Notes under the pieces: model-generated | Told to the model about the DNA's origin: nothing | What the model saw: only the letters and a program-made list of their open reading frames with translations | Database searches by the model: none | Assembly: GCF_000485595.1 (NCBI RefSeq) | Contig: NW_014577259.1 | Coordinates: forward strand, 298,553-344,719 | Reading direction: 5' to 3' | Origin: Priapulus caudatus | Lineage: Eukaryota; Priapulida; Priapulimorpha; Priapulimorphida; Priapulidae | DNA length: 46,167 nt | Position numbers and translations under genes: made by a program | Shown: piece by piece, positions 24,100-30,914 of the stretch | How positions within the stretch are numbered: the first letter of the stretch is position 1 | Layout of the letters: every line of letters begins with the position of its first letter

Positions 24100-24330
24100 A
24101 ACTGACACACTGGATGTTCTCTACTACACCTTGACTAACCTTCACGATTATATTTTGCACCAGTTATACCGTTTGCTCATTGTTAGTTTGTGTATGTGTA
24201 AGGAGCTTGGTAGGGATCTTACCTGTCCATCCTGTAGTGTTTTGTATGGGACGCCACTACTAGAGGCCTGGCTGTATGACCGCCGCATCAGACGCCGTAC
24301 CACATGTCCACCACACTGCCTCATCAGCAT
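9096..24330 (-). CDS. SARDH: sarcosine dehydrogenase, mitochondrial
   Basis: Nineteen coding exons in transcript order: 24330-24223, 22396-22234, 21835-21660, 21333-21154, 20826-20703, 20408-20203, 19816-19687, 19384-19207, about 17668-17525, about 16249-16148, 15659-15537, 14915-14777, 14472-14362, 13671-13524, 11677-11547, 11343-11218, 10579-10411, 9785-9630 and 9222-9096 (TGA). The enzyme oxidatively demethylates sarcosine to glycine in the matrix, passing electrons to ETF and the one-carbon unit to folate. Exon 1 is an Arg-rich presequence ([11 protein letters not shown]). Exon 2 has the Rossmann motif [11 protein letters not shown] and TTWHT, whose His carries covalent FAD in this family. 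Later exons give [55 protein letters not shown] and [19 protein letters not shown] (GCV_T folate domain), ending [14 protein letters not shown]. Phases agree across every clean junction. The exons at 17.6, 16.2 and 15.6 kb are frame-broken, most likely by sequence error. The last junction but two uses a GC donor. Confidence 0.96.
10094..10310. mobile_element. Tc1/mariner-type MITE
   Basis: The ends are CAGTCAAACCTGTATATAAG and ATTTTGACTG, so CAGTC(A)AAA is inverted at both ends, and both sides carry the TA dinucleotide duplicated by Tc1/mariner elements. At 217 bp it has no coding capacity. It lies in a SARDH intron. Confidence 0.7.
10580..11217 (-). other. SARDH: GC-AG intron of SARDH
   Basis: The exon ending at 11218 reads ...GAG AAA G and is followed by GCAAGC, not GT. 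The acceptor CCCAAG precedes 10579. Joining them gives KGYRHWHAD in frame, matching the family, so the donor is a genuine GC site and no alternative GT restores the frame. A hAT-type MITE (10748-11108) sits within this intron. Confidence 0.85.
10748..11108 (+). mobile_element. hAT-type MITE with 8-bp target duplication, copy A
   Basis: A 361-bp element with ends AGGGGTAGAAATTAAC and GTTAATTTCGCACCCT (inverted). It is flanked by a perfect 8-bp duplication, GGATGCTC, at 10740-10747 and 11109-11116. The 8-bp duplication and A/G-rich ends point to hAT. A second copy lies at 33487-33832. Non-coding. Confidence 0.88.
11901..12113. repeat. dispersed GATAGATAGCTTT repeat and GACCTATATT tandem
   Basis: The same GAGGGATAGATAGCTTTA / GCAGCAGGGGTACACG block seen at 5.74 kb recurs here. 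It is followed at 12042-12113 by six or so 9-16 bp units based on GACCTATAT. Both are in the SARDH intron between exons ending at 13524 and beginning at 11677. Confidence 0.7.
12201..12232. repeat. perfect hairpin
   Basis: GAGCGCATTAACC and its exact inverse GGTTAATGCGCTC are separated by 6 nt. No U-run or gene context suggests a function. Confidence 0.85.
12256..12322. repeat. hairpin with TTATTTA loop
   Basis: The arms CAGGAGCTAATAATGAC and GTCATTATTAGCTCCTG are perfect inverses around a TTATTTATT-rich loop. A related CAGGAGTTAATAA hairpin lies at 28467-28571, so it may be a very short MITE family. Confidence 0.8.
12330..12590 (+). repeat. diverged direct duplication of about 125 bp
   Basis: Two head-to-tail units share TTAGCAGGCA, GCAGCGGCATCA and AACGGTRACTTTGT landmarks (near 12330-12430 and 12455-12580). 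The second has an expansion of AAAAGT. Confidence 0.75.
13132..13323 (+). pseudogene. short open frame beside a palindrome, possible gene fragment
   Basis: This 63-residue frame begins [17 protein letters not shown] and goes on [12 protein letters not shown]. The [10 protein letters not shown] stretch resembles the start of invertebrate recombinase-like or DUF3504-type proteins, but the similarity is too short to rely on. The frame runs into the left arm of the hairpin at 13268-13406 and stops there. It lies inside a SARDH intron on the opposite strand. It may be a gene piece captured by a small transposon, or chance. Confidence 0.3.
13268..13406. mobile_element. near-perfect 139-bp foldback
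   Basis: The arms starting TTATTGACCTATTTTCAGGT and ending in its inverse contain a second perfect inner palindrome, GTGATATTTCCC / GGGAAATATCAC, around GGCCTCCGGCC. Mismatches are confined to a few bases near CGAAGGTAC. Such a structure is typical of a foldback insertion. Confidence 0.8.
13775..14121 (-). mobile_element. interspersed repeat of SINE/non-LTR type
   Basis: Read on the minus strand it starts TTACCTCTGCCAAGGAGGTT and continues through TTTGTCTGTCAACAGGATAT, CGGACGGATTTTGATGAAAT and TTGGTGGTGATCCGCATC. From memory, this block is abundant in genomes of fishes and aquatic invertebrates. I cannot give the family name with confidence. It abuts the SARDH exon at 13671. Confidence 0.6.
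15010..15309 (-). mobile_element. MITE with GTGGCTACGCGTCCGG termini, copy B
   Basis: This is the inverse of copy A at 7680-7975, matching along its whole length with scattered substitutions. Its ends are GGCCGTGGCTACGCGTCCGG and GACGCGTAGCCAC(TGTG). It lies between SARDH exons 11 and 12 (15659-15537 and 14915-14777) in a TA-rich setting. Confidence 0.85.
15537..15659 (-). pseudogene. SARDH: SARDH exon with about three frameshifts
   Basis: The acceptor TTTGCAG and donor GTAAGT are intact. The frames spell [13 protein letters not shown], then IPYRDIL, then NAEYTFA and finally PKHHDV in different phases, all in the order expected for SARDH. The breaks fall at short homopolymers. The next exon ([11 protein letters not shown] junction) is in phase, so base-calling error is more likely than gene loss. 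Confidence 0.8.
15720..16037. mobile_element. telomere-repeat-bearing inverted-repeat element, noisy copy
   Basis: It starts ATAGGGTCTATGTCCCCCAG and ends with the inverse (GGGGGACAATAGACCTC), with GTTAGGGTTAGGG runs inside. The second half has extra and missing bases compared with the copies at 26558-26884 and 27092-27778. Confidence 0.75.
16148..16249 (-). pseudogene. SARDH: garbled SARDH exon
   Basis: A CTCAG acceptor precedes sequence that, read across shifted frames, gives pieces of CVFQERFGWERPGWFNG, the expected segment between the LHQ and RDYDYYG exons. GAGCGG, TTTGGG, AGACCTGGC and TTCAAT are visible but out of frame with one another. Boundaries are approximate. Confidence 0.6.
16400..17520. 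repeat. CA-rich ACCCACC low-complexity tract
   Basis: About 1.1 kb of irregular CCCACC/CACAACCC sequence in a SARDH intron. It is the long version of the 240-bp tract at 5819-6060. The Pro/Thr/His-rich 278-codon frame across it reflects the absence of TA-containing triplets and not a gene. Confidence 0.85.
17525..17668 (-). pseudogene. SARDH: garbled in-place SARDH exon (duplicate of 6083-6224)
   Basis: It aligns over its full length to the clean exon at 6083-6224 but has about a dozen one-base insertions or deletions, so no frame stays open. Its position is the correct one in the gene, between the exons ending at 19207 and beginning near 16249. The indel-dominated differences resemble uncorrected single-molecule reads. 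Confidence 0.85.
17820..19130. repeat. 46-bp minisatellite in a SARDH intron
   Basis: The unit is CACCTGATGTCATAGTGTCA followed by CAGCATCACAGCACCTCCTACATTCA; about 28 copies. Copies at 18231-18380 and 18990-19130 are nearly identical, while those between and before carry many indels. The misplaced copy near 6.4 kb has only about two units. Confidence 0.92.
21958..22037. repeat. hairpin in a SARDH intron
   Basis: AGAGTGCACGTTTGCTACAA plus CTGGCAGGTT is inverted, with one mismatch, at 22008-22037 around a 20-nt loop. It is probably a tiny foldback transposon. Confidence 0.8.
22504..23922. mobile_element. large foldback element interrupted by a hAT-type insertion
   Basis: The outer arms (AATAAACAAGAGAAATTCGT at 22510 and its inverse ending at 23920) continue, after removal of the 22549-23274 insertion, into arms of about 280 bp each meeting near 23520-23640. 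Shared arm landmarks include GTAACTCATCCAACT, GCAGCTACTAACGCACTGTG and CTCACTCGGCAAGGCG. A frame with [20 protein letters not shown] is readable on opposite strands of the two arms, suggesting a captured coding piece that I do not recognise. The element is in intron 1 of SARDH. Confidence 0.85.
22549..23274 (-). mobile_element. hAT-type non-autonomous element, copy A
   Basis: The ends are CAGTGTTGTAGGTCTCGAGG and GACTCGACTACAACACTG (inverted CAGTGTTGTAG). Flanks TTTATAAT and CTTATAAT match at 7 of 8 positions, as expected for a hAT target duplication. One end is an expanded GGACTC minisatellite (23090-23265). A 73-codon minus-strand frame ending [17 protein letters not shown] may be a transposase relic. 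Copy B is at 31489-32163. Confidence 0.85.
23965..24097. repeat. (CATC)n and (CT)n microsatellites
   Basis: About 14 CATC units (23965-24020) and about 20 CT units (24055-24095), in intron 1 of SARDH just upstream of the first donor. Confidence 0.95.
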
Positions 24331-24768
24331 CTTACTAAGTCAGTGGTAGACTTGGTTATATATTAACCAATGCTATCGTTAACGAGCTATACGAGGAAAA
24401 CAATATAGTTAGATACATATGAGAGCACACTAATCTTTGCCCTACAAAGTCATACACCACTTTCTCATTGCCTACGTGCTAGAGCGATACACGGCTGCTG
24501 ATCTCACTTCAATACAACACGTAGGCCTACTTCTTTCTTCATAAATGACCTTAATTTACAGGCGGTTATAGACATAGCATTTTCACTTTGTTATTCTATG
24601 CTAGAGAGATGAACCTATGTGTGCCAGCTGTAGACATGCGTTCATGAATGCTATCACTGATCAAATATTACTAGATCAAACCAGTCTTGTCCGGTCACAT
24701 TGCACCGGTTACAAAGATTTTTTGCTTAATTGCTTGCCATAACCTCACTGGCCCAGTACAAATGTTAT

Positions 24769-25744
24769 CAGTCCTCGCCAAAAGCGTCAACCGGTGATTT
24801 TGCACGAGTCCGACAAGAAATCAAGAAATTTGGCTTTACCAGACCGTGTGTCCGGTAACATTATATCAACTAATTACGCAGAGACTACGGGTACGGCAGC
24901 ACCACCCACTATGCCTAACCCTAACACTAACTCTAAACCAAAGATCGTGTAGTGCGGGGGATCTTTGCTCTAAACCGACTCGGCTATCTTATATACGCGT
25001 GTACCAAATTAATCTATGGTGTGGGAAAGCGATAGGAAGAGATTGGCTGTTATATGATAAAAGATAAGAAAATGATGACATGCAATGTGTGTGTGAACTA
25101 TCATGGGAAGTTTGTAGGTTCAAGCTTTAATAGAGGACAGAATTATTTCATTAAAGAATGCAATAACTTTAAGAAGTCAAGTATTACTGACCATGAGCAG
25201 AGTAAATATCATGTGAAAGCTATGGAATTAAGGAAGGCAGCTACAAGCAGCCAACATGATATTGCTATGTCAAGGGCTGACCGAGCTTTGCAAACAATCA
25301 AGGAAGCTGACCGGCAGAAACTTGGTTATTTATTCAGAAATGCTCATGCCACTGCTAAACGAAGCAGACCGTTGACTGATTATACCTGGATCACACAACT
25401 GGACAAGGCCAAAGGCCTAGAAATAGGTGAAACCTACATTAATGACAAAGCTGGCCTTAAGTTTATCAAATGCATTGCTGATTGTACGCGTCACGAAATG
25501 GATGAAAAAATAAACGATGCTAGCTTTTTCAGCTTTATCATGGACGGGTCAACAGGCATAGCTGGTGATGAGCAGGAAAGCATATATGTTAGATATGTCC
25601 ACAAAGGAAAAGCAACACAGATGTGAATGTGTTTTAATGTTTCAATATTTTTTTGGTCCAGTAACATATCATTCGGTCTGGTAAAAATCTATTTTTTACT
25701 GGACCGAATGTCCAGTAAAAGATTTTGTCTTTTGGCGAGGACTG
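24769..25744 (+). mobile_element. hAT element with CAGTCCTCGCCAAAAG termini, internally deleted
   Basis: The 16-nt end CAGTCCTCGCCAAAAG at 24769 is inverted at 25729-25744. Subterminal motifs (ACCGGTGA / GTCCAGTAA) are also repeated near both ends. The body carries a 190-codon fragment of a hAT transposase. The flanks AATGTTAT and TATTATAC do not form a clear 8-bp duplication, so the insertion is old or the flanks have changed. Confidence 0.8.
25054..25626 (+). CDS. truncated hAT-type transposase (ZNF862-like N-terminal part)
   Basis: The frame encodes 190 residues. A TTF-type zinc finger is visible early: MTCNVCVNYHGKF (CxxC), then NFKKSSITDHEQSKYH (HxxxxxH). Further on come LFRNAHATAKRSRPLTDYTW, LDKAKGLEIGETYINDKA and FFSFIMDGSTGIAGDEQES with IYVRYV. 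This is the start of the RNase-H-like catalytic region of hAT transposases and the related ZNF862-like animal proteins; the Asp of MDGST matches the first catalytic acidic residue. Family members run to 500-800 residues, so the C-terminal two thirds, including the dimerisation region, are missing. It sits inside the inverted ends of the element at 24769-25744, so it is a deletion derivative and probably inactive as an enzyme. The family is secure; whether it is expressed is unknown. Confidence 0.82.
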   Translation: MIKDKKMMTCNVCVNYHGKFVGSSFNRGQNYFIKECNNFKKSSITDHEQSKYHVKAMELRKAATSSQHDIAMSRADRALQTIKEADRQKLGYLFRNAHATAKRSRPLTDYTWITQLDKAKGLEIGETYINDKAGLKFIKCIADCTRHEMDEKINDASFFSFIMDGSTGIAGDEQESIYVRYVHKGKATQM

Positions 25745-25860
25745 TATTATACTGACTGAATTTCTTTCCCTTTCCTCACATTTTGAAATACATAAGTCCG
25801 GACCTATTTGCATGGCCCTGCAAATGAAGGAGGGGCAAGCATGCTTTGAAGTAGCTCTAG

Positions 25861-25917
25861 AACTATAGCCCTCCGCTCCACCTCAATCCTCCTGCGGCGG
25901 AGCGGAGGGCTATAGTT
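25861..25917. repeat. perfect GC-rich hairpin
   Basis: AACTATAGCCCTCCGCTCC and its exact inverse enclose a 19-nt loop. The right arm leads into a run of seven T. Confidence 0.85.
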
Positions 25918-26092
25918 TTTTTGTTGGGATATTGTTTTCCTTTGATGAGCTTCAGGTCCTTTGCCACCCCCGTTCTTCATCTGTCAAATCATGTATTGTG
26001 ACCTGTCATTCTCATATCTTCCGTTGTACACTGTATGTATGTATGTCGTATGCACAAAATAATACACATCTTTGAATCTTGAATCTTGAATC
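25918..26092 (+). mobile_element. probable 3' tail of a non-LTR retrotransposon
   Basis: This AT-rich, untranslatable stretch ends with TTGAATCTTGAATCTTGAAT, a short tandem tail of the type that ends CR1/L2-like elements. No coding part is left. Confidence 0.4.
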
Positions 26093-26416
26093 AATAGTTC
26101 TAGAGCTAGCTTTGAAGGAGGCCAATTAGAATAAGTTGAAACAAACCAAGTTGGCCGGCCCGCTTTCAACGTGTGTGTACGCAAGCAATGTGGTGCCAGG
26201 CGCGCGCAAATATATACGTATGCACATAATCTTATTTAGGTGACATAAAAATACAGTTGAATGACGTAACAAGCTAAACTGCGCATGCACAGTCAATACG
26301 TGCCAACCTGGCACGCTTCAGACATTTGTGTTCGCTACAATTTGACGAGCGCTAAGCGTGCGCCAGACCCTGATGAGTGATGTGGGATCAAATTTTGCAG
26401 TCTGTATGGGGTATAG

Positions 26417-26511
26417 ACTGGTACTCGCTCCTACCTCTCGGCTTATCTGGTTACTCGATGGGGGGTAACCATCTCATCGAGTAATCGAGGTGGGAGCGAG
26501 TATACCAGTAT
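26417..26511. repeat. foldback of about 95 bp
   Basis: ACTGGTACTCGCTCC pairs with GGGAGCGAGTATACCAGT, continuing inward through TTACTCGAT / ATCGAGTAA, with small mismatches. Likely a short MITE. Confidence 0.75.
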
Positions 26512-26557
26512 GGGGTATAATAAGGCAGAGTTGCCAACATGGGTCACTGTCGCTGAG

Positions 26558-26884
26558 AGGGTCTATGTCCCTCAGGGTAGTGCCAGAACGTACCCTGGGT
26601 ACGGTCCGGTATACCGGAACGTACCCTAGCTGGTACTATCTATAATATGCCGGCAGCAGACCGTACCTCGCCTACTCCAATAACGAGTCTAGGGAGTCGC
26701 CTACGCCTACTCCCTAACCCTAACCATATCAGATAGTTACCTCAGGTACATATATGTCACCTACGCCTACGCCTACTCCCTAACCCTAACCATATCAGAT
26801 AGTTACCAGGGTACGTTCCGGTATACCGGACCGTACCCACTACACAGGGTACGTTCCGGCAGTACCCTGGGGACATAGACCCTA
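26558..26884. mobile_element. inverted-repeat element carrying CCCTAA runs and CCGGTATACCGG
   Basis: The ends AGGGTCTATGTCCCTCAGGG and CCCTGGGGACATAGACCCT are inverted, and the inverted zone extends about 80 bp, including GGTACG-CCGGTATACCGG-CGTACC palindromes in both arms. Internal CCCTAACCCTAACC matches the metazoan telomere repeat. There is no coding capacity. The same family occurs at 15720-16037, 27092-27778 and, in part, 27784-27962. Confidence 0.85.
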
Positions 26885-26900
26885 TGAGTATGAGTATGAG

Positions 26901-27075
26901 CACAGGCACTTGAAGCGTTTCAATAAAATATATACGCAGGGGTCGTGTGCTGTGCACGGCGACAGTTAAATATATATAGTTATAATAATAGCTATATATT
27001 TAACTGTCGCCGTGCACAGCACACGAAGCCTGCGTATATATTTTATTGAAACGCTTCAAAGTTCAAGTGCCTGTG
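26901..27075. mobile_element. foldback of the CACAGGCACTTG family
   Basis: A 175-bp near-perfect palindrome: arms of about 80 bp from CACAGGCACTTGAAGCGTTT to AGTTAAATATATA, then the inverse. The flanks AGTATGAG and AGTATCGC share only the first five bases, so the target duplication is decayed. Confidence 0.85.
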
Positions 27076-27091
27076 AGTATCGCTGCATGAG

Positions 27092-27778
27092 AGGGTCTAT
27101 GTCTCCCAGGGTACTGCCGGAACGTACCCTGGCAGGGTTCTCCCTACGTTGCGCAAACGAGGCGCGCGCGCCCCGTTTGGGAAAACTCCCCCCCTGTTTG
27201 AATCGTTGCGCCCCGTTTGAATTACCTCCGCCCCGTTTAAATTCCACCACAATAAAAGTTTGCCAGCGCGGGAATCGACCGTCAAGAATTGCCGTTCGAC
27301 CAGGACACCCGACGCGTGTATTTTTACTGTCCCACGCATGCACTGCAGACAGTACACAAGTTAACCTGTCAATGCACAGTTAACCTGTAACTAACTAACC
27401 GTACACCGACTCGGCTATCTTATATATACAAGAACCCCAAATACCGTCTATGGTGTGGTGGCGATTTTACGCATTAATTAGTCGTACGGTAAAAATACAC
27501 GCCCCCCGGACCCCCTAGTTTCCCCCCTCCCCCCCTCCCCCCTAGTTCCCCCCCCCTCCCCCTCCCCCTACCCCTCCCCTCCCCCTGTTTGAGTTTCATC
27601 CTGGAGAGAACCCTGCCTGGTACTATCTAATATGCCGGACCGTACCTCGCCTACTCCACTAACGCGTCTAGGGAGTCGCCTACGCTTAACCATATAAAAT
27701 AGTGCCCAGGGTACGTTCCGGTATACCGGACCGTACCCAGGGTACGTTCCGGCAGTACCCTGGGGGACATAGACCCTA
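27092..27778. mobile_element. CCGGTATACCGG element, copy split by another insertion
   Basis: The left end AGGGTCTATGTCTCCCAGGG and right end CCCTGGGGGACATAGACCCT belong to one element. The sequence breaks off at CGTACCCTGG (27132) and resumes at CCTGGTACTATC (27616). ATGAG flanks both outer ends, suggesting a 5-bp target duplication. Confidence 0.8.
27133..27615. mobile_element. nested insertion with CAGGGTTCTC ends
   Basis: The ends CAGGGTTCTCC and GGAGAGAACCCTG are imperfectly inverted. The host motif CCTGG is present on both sides, a 5-bp duplication. Inside are CCCCGTTTGAATT repeats and a C-rich tract (27505-27590). No coding frame was recognised. Confidence 0.7.
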
Positions 27779-27783
27779 TGAGC

Positions 27784-27962
27784 TCCACTAACGAGTCTAG
27801 GGAGTCGCCTACGCCTACTCCCTAACCCTAACCCTAACCATAAACCTAACCCTAACCCTAACCATATAAAATAGTGACCAGGGTACGTTCCGGTATACCG
27901 GACCGTACCCAGGGTACGTTCCGGCAGTACCCTGGGGGACATAGACCCTATGAGCGTGAGTA
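27784..27962. repeat. partial copy of the CCGGTATACCGG element with (CCCTAA)n
   Basis: This repeats the right two thirds of the element at 27092-27778 head to tail, with seven CCCTAA-like units, and ends at the same CATAGACCCTATGAG. Confidence 0.8.
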
Positions 27963-27997
27963 TATGAGCGTCACTGTCGGAATAGTCGGACACAATA

Positions 27998-28144
27998 GTT
28001 ACACATCTGTCACAAACAAATGTTAGACAAACACATCTTAGAAAAACTCTTTTACTAAATACTGCAATTGAAGCTTGGAACTCTCTACCACAGCAAGTTA
28101 GGACAAATTCTGTTTATTCTAGTATAGTGTTCAGAAATGTCTGA
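27998..28144 (+). pseudogene. C-terminal relic of a non-LTR reverse transcriptase ORF
   Basis: The frame ends RKTLLLNTAIEAWNSLPQQV then RTNSVYSSIVFRNV and a TGA at 28142. AWNSLPxxV near the end of the protein is a hallmark of the C-terminus of endonuclease-reverse transcriptase ORFs of the CR1/L2/Jockey type. Only about 48 residues are left. The AT-rich sequence to about 28450 may be its 3' UTR. Confidence 0.75.
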
Positions 28145-28466
28145 TGGAAAAGGTAGACTCATTAGAGGCAGAGGAGTATGATTTTCACTAAAAGAATTCG
28201 GTTGAAATTAGGCATAAGAAATGTTTGTATCGTCTTATGAAAATGTACCATTGTATGACCGTATTCTGTATATTTCAATAGTTAGTTCTGATACTAGTAG
28301 TAGTAGTACTAGTAGTAGTGCAATTGTTAGATTTCAAGGCATAGCAAAACAAGGACCACAATGTAAATAAGTGTGCTAGTCATGCTTTTTGTGTATATAT
28401 ATATCCTTGGTAATTATCCAATTTTATGAATTCAAATTTTTATTGTAAAAGTATGCAATGTATTGT

Positions 28467-28571
28467 ATCAGGAGTTAATAAAAGACAAAGAGAAGATTGA
28501 CAAGAAATTTTGAAGAATAAAAGACAAAGAGAAGAGACAAAGAGAAGATTTGTCTTTTATTAACTCCTGAT
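28467..28571. repeat. hairpin ending ATCAGGAGTTAATAAAAGAC
   Basis: The arms ATCAGGAGTTAATAAAAGAC and GTCTTTTATTAACTCCTGAT are perfect inverses around a loop made of GACAAAGAGAAGA repeats. The outer part resembles the hairpin at 12256-12322. Confidence 0.8.
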
Positions 28572-29065
28572 TGTATGTATATGATGGATAATTGCCTAAA
28601 ATCAAAATATAAAAAAATATAAAAAATAAAAAAAAATCTGTCACAAACTTACGTTTGTACCGCTACCTTTCTATAAATAATCCATAACTAAAAGTAATAA
28701 GTAATACCACATGACAATGTCTGTTTTACGTACAATGTTGCGAGAGAGTCACGGCTGAACGGCTGCACCACTTTGACAGCAAATACGTGCTCTGACAATA
28801 GTGCGCGCTTGTGGCGTCAGGTAGCGCTGTTAGCATATTTATGAGTACAGTAACTGCAGTAACTAGCTCCTCGCCACTAAAGAAGGTGTTCGTGCGAAAT
28901 TCTTCAGGAAAAATTGTAGGTTATCGATATTATTGAACGTCATTAGTTATATTGTTGTGGATCTTGAGCGATGTAGTTCAAGCAGTTAAGGTTACGTAAT
29001 ACTAGTTACAGAGTCATTGAGCTGATATAGAAAAGAGAGAATGTCATTCACCAATCTGTGTGCAC

Positions 29066-29241
29066 CACAGGCACTTGAAGCATATCAACAGTAAACATAC
29101 GACCCGCCATCGCGCGTACACTGACACATATACATATGTACATATACATATATACATATGTATATATATATATGTATATGTGTCAGTGTACGCGCGATGG
29201 CGGGTCGTACGTTTACTGTTGATATGCTTCAAGTGCCTGTG
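29066..29241. mobile_element. foldback of the CACAGGCACTTG family with perfect 8-bp duplication
   Basis: A 176-bp palindrome with arms from CACAGGCACTTGAAGCATAT through CGCGCGTACACTGACACATA and an AT-rich centre. GTGTGCAC is duplicated exactly at 29058-29065 and 29242-29249. Confidence 0.9.
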
Positions 29242-29680
29242 GTGTGCACTGCGCACCAAGCACTCTGAGTCACTGTGTCACTGCCACCACGGCACAGGCA
29301 CTTGCCTTGGAACGTCTCAATAAAAAAAGGTAAATAAACACGAAATGCATTTACTACCAAAGTCTTAATGTTTCTCTACTCTATTTCGCATATTATTGCC
29401 GATAATCACCAGTAAATGCCAGTCAAATGCTCATCTGCAACACACAAGTAGGCCTACACCGCACGCACGCACGCCCTTATGGCCTTAAGGCCAAGCCACA
29501 CTGCAGCGACAACGACCGACCGTAACGACAAACGACAACAGTCGTGGCGACTGGCGCAGCCACACTGCAGCGACAACGACCGACCGTAACGACAAACGAC
29601 TTTTCAGAAAATTAGAAACTATTGTTTCCTATGAGCCATTGCACACTGACGCGACGACGACCGGCGACAACCTCGACGAC

Positions 29681-29803
29681 NNNNNNNNNNNNNNNNNNNN
29701 NNNNNNNNNNNNNNNNNNNNNNNNNNNNNNNNNNNNNNNNNNNNNNNNNNNNNNNNNNNNNNNNNNNNNNNNNNNNNNNNNNNNNNNNNNNNNNNNNNNN
29801 NNN
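29681..29803. other. assembly gap (123 N)
   Basis: A run of N lies exactly between the inverted halves of the 63-bp repeat array. The array may be much longer in the genome. Confidence 0.99.
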
Positions 29804-30056
29804 TGGCTGCGCCAGTCGCCGCGACTTTGTCGTTTGTCGTTACGGTCGGTCGTTGTCGCTGCAGTGTGGCTGCGCCAGTCGCCGCGACTTTGTCGTTTGT
29901 CGTTACGGTCGGTCGTTGTCGCTGCAGTGTGGCTGCGCCAGTCGCCGCGACTTTGTCGTTTGTCGTTACGGTCGGTCGTTGTCGCTGCAGTGTGGCTGCG
30001 CCAGTCGCCGCGACTTTGTCGTTTGTCGTTACGGTCGGTCGTTGTCGCTGCAGTGT
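29804..30056. repeat. 63-bp tandem repeat, four copies
   Basis: Four almost identical units start TGGCTGCGCCAGTCGCCGCG at 29804, 29867, 29930 and 29993. About one and a half units in the opposite orientation lie at 29490-29605, and a solo inverted piece at 45411-45530. The repeated peptide seen in all frames is a by-product. Confidence 0.95.
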
Positions 30057-30786
30057 GTCTTGGCCTTTAGTCCGAGATTCCTCTGACCAATGGCAATGCC
30101 TACACCGACGATTTTGGTGGATAATTTGGTGTGGGTTCTCTCAGTGAAAATGTAAATAGGACGTAATGTCTGTTTATACACGAGTAATGGGGTGCATTGC
30201 ATGCCGGGATGAGCTGCTGCCTGCCTCCGAGCTCCGTTTCGAGGCCCGCCAAGCCAACCCTAATGCGCGCGGGCATGACGTCACACGTACACACTACTAC
30301 AGTGATTGGTCAAAAGATCGAGTAGCGCCGTTAGGGATTTTTTGATGATGCGTCCTTTTTACACTTTCACGGAGAGAACATTTCCTGCAGGATTTCACGA
30401 GATATCTCTGGCTGCAGTAGTTGAGAACAAAGGACAAAGTTATAATTCGAACAAGTGAACATTTAGCTACACATAGATACCATGATGGAAGCTGTTGGAT
30501 ATGTATTCGTGCTGCGAAGGTGTGAAATGAAGCGAGCATCGAGCGAATTTTGCGATCACGCTTTCCTACCTGCTCTCTTATTCATGTTGTTTGTGCACAG
30601 GGCGTGCGTGCGGTGTACTTGTGTGTTGCAGATGAGCATTTGACCGGCATTTACACGTGATTATCGGCAATAATATGTGAAATAGAGTAGAGAAACATTA
30701 AGACTGGTAGTAAATACATTTTGTGTTTGTTTACTTTTTTTTTTATTGAGACGTTCCAAGTGCCTGTGACTGCCACTGCCTGGCCG

Positions 30787-30914
30787 GTGTCCCGGTAAAT
30801 TTCTCAGCCGGTAAATAATTTGACGCTGCGTGTTCTGCGCATGCGCACCTAACCGTGACGTCACATGACGTCATCCGGTAAATACTTCAACCGGAGTTGC
30901 GGGAAACGGGACAC
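30787..30914. mobile_element. short MITE-like element with GTGTCCCGG ends
   Basis: GTGTCCCGGTAAA on the left and CGGGACAC on the right are inverted; CCGGTAAATA recurs in between. About 128 bp, non-coding. Confidence 0.45.

Larger units (their letters stand above)
29288..30768. mobile_element. large composite foldback of the CACAGGCACTTG family
   Basis: Terminal inverted repeats of about 185 bp (29293-29475 and the inverse 30590-30768), about 90% alike, begin CACAGGCACTTG. ACTGCCAC is duplicated exactly at 29280-29287 and 30769-30776; five extra bases (CACGG) lie between the left copy and the canonical end. Inward are inverted arrays of a 63-bp repeat on both sides of an N gap. No transposase was seen. 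The arrangement of long ends plus inverted tandem arrays is that of Foldback/Galileo-like elements. Confidence 0.85.

Noticed and set aside
27780-27850. Chromosome end (true telomere)
   Set aside because: Only a few CCCTAA units, embedded inside an inverted-repeat element and flanked by unique sequence on both sides.
29622-30086. Frame with a repeated GCASRRDFVVCRYGRSLSLQ peptide
   Set aside because: The 63-bp unit is a multiple of three, so every frame without a stop repeats. The frame also runs through the N gap.
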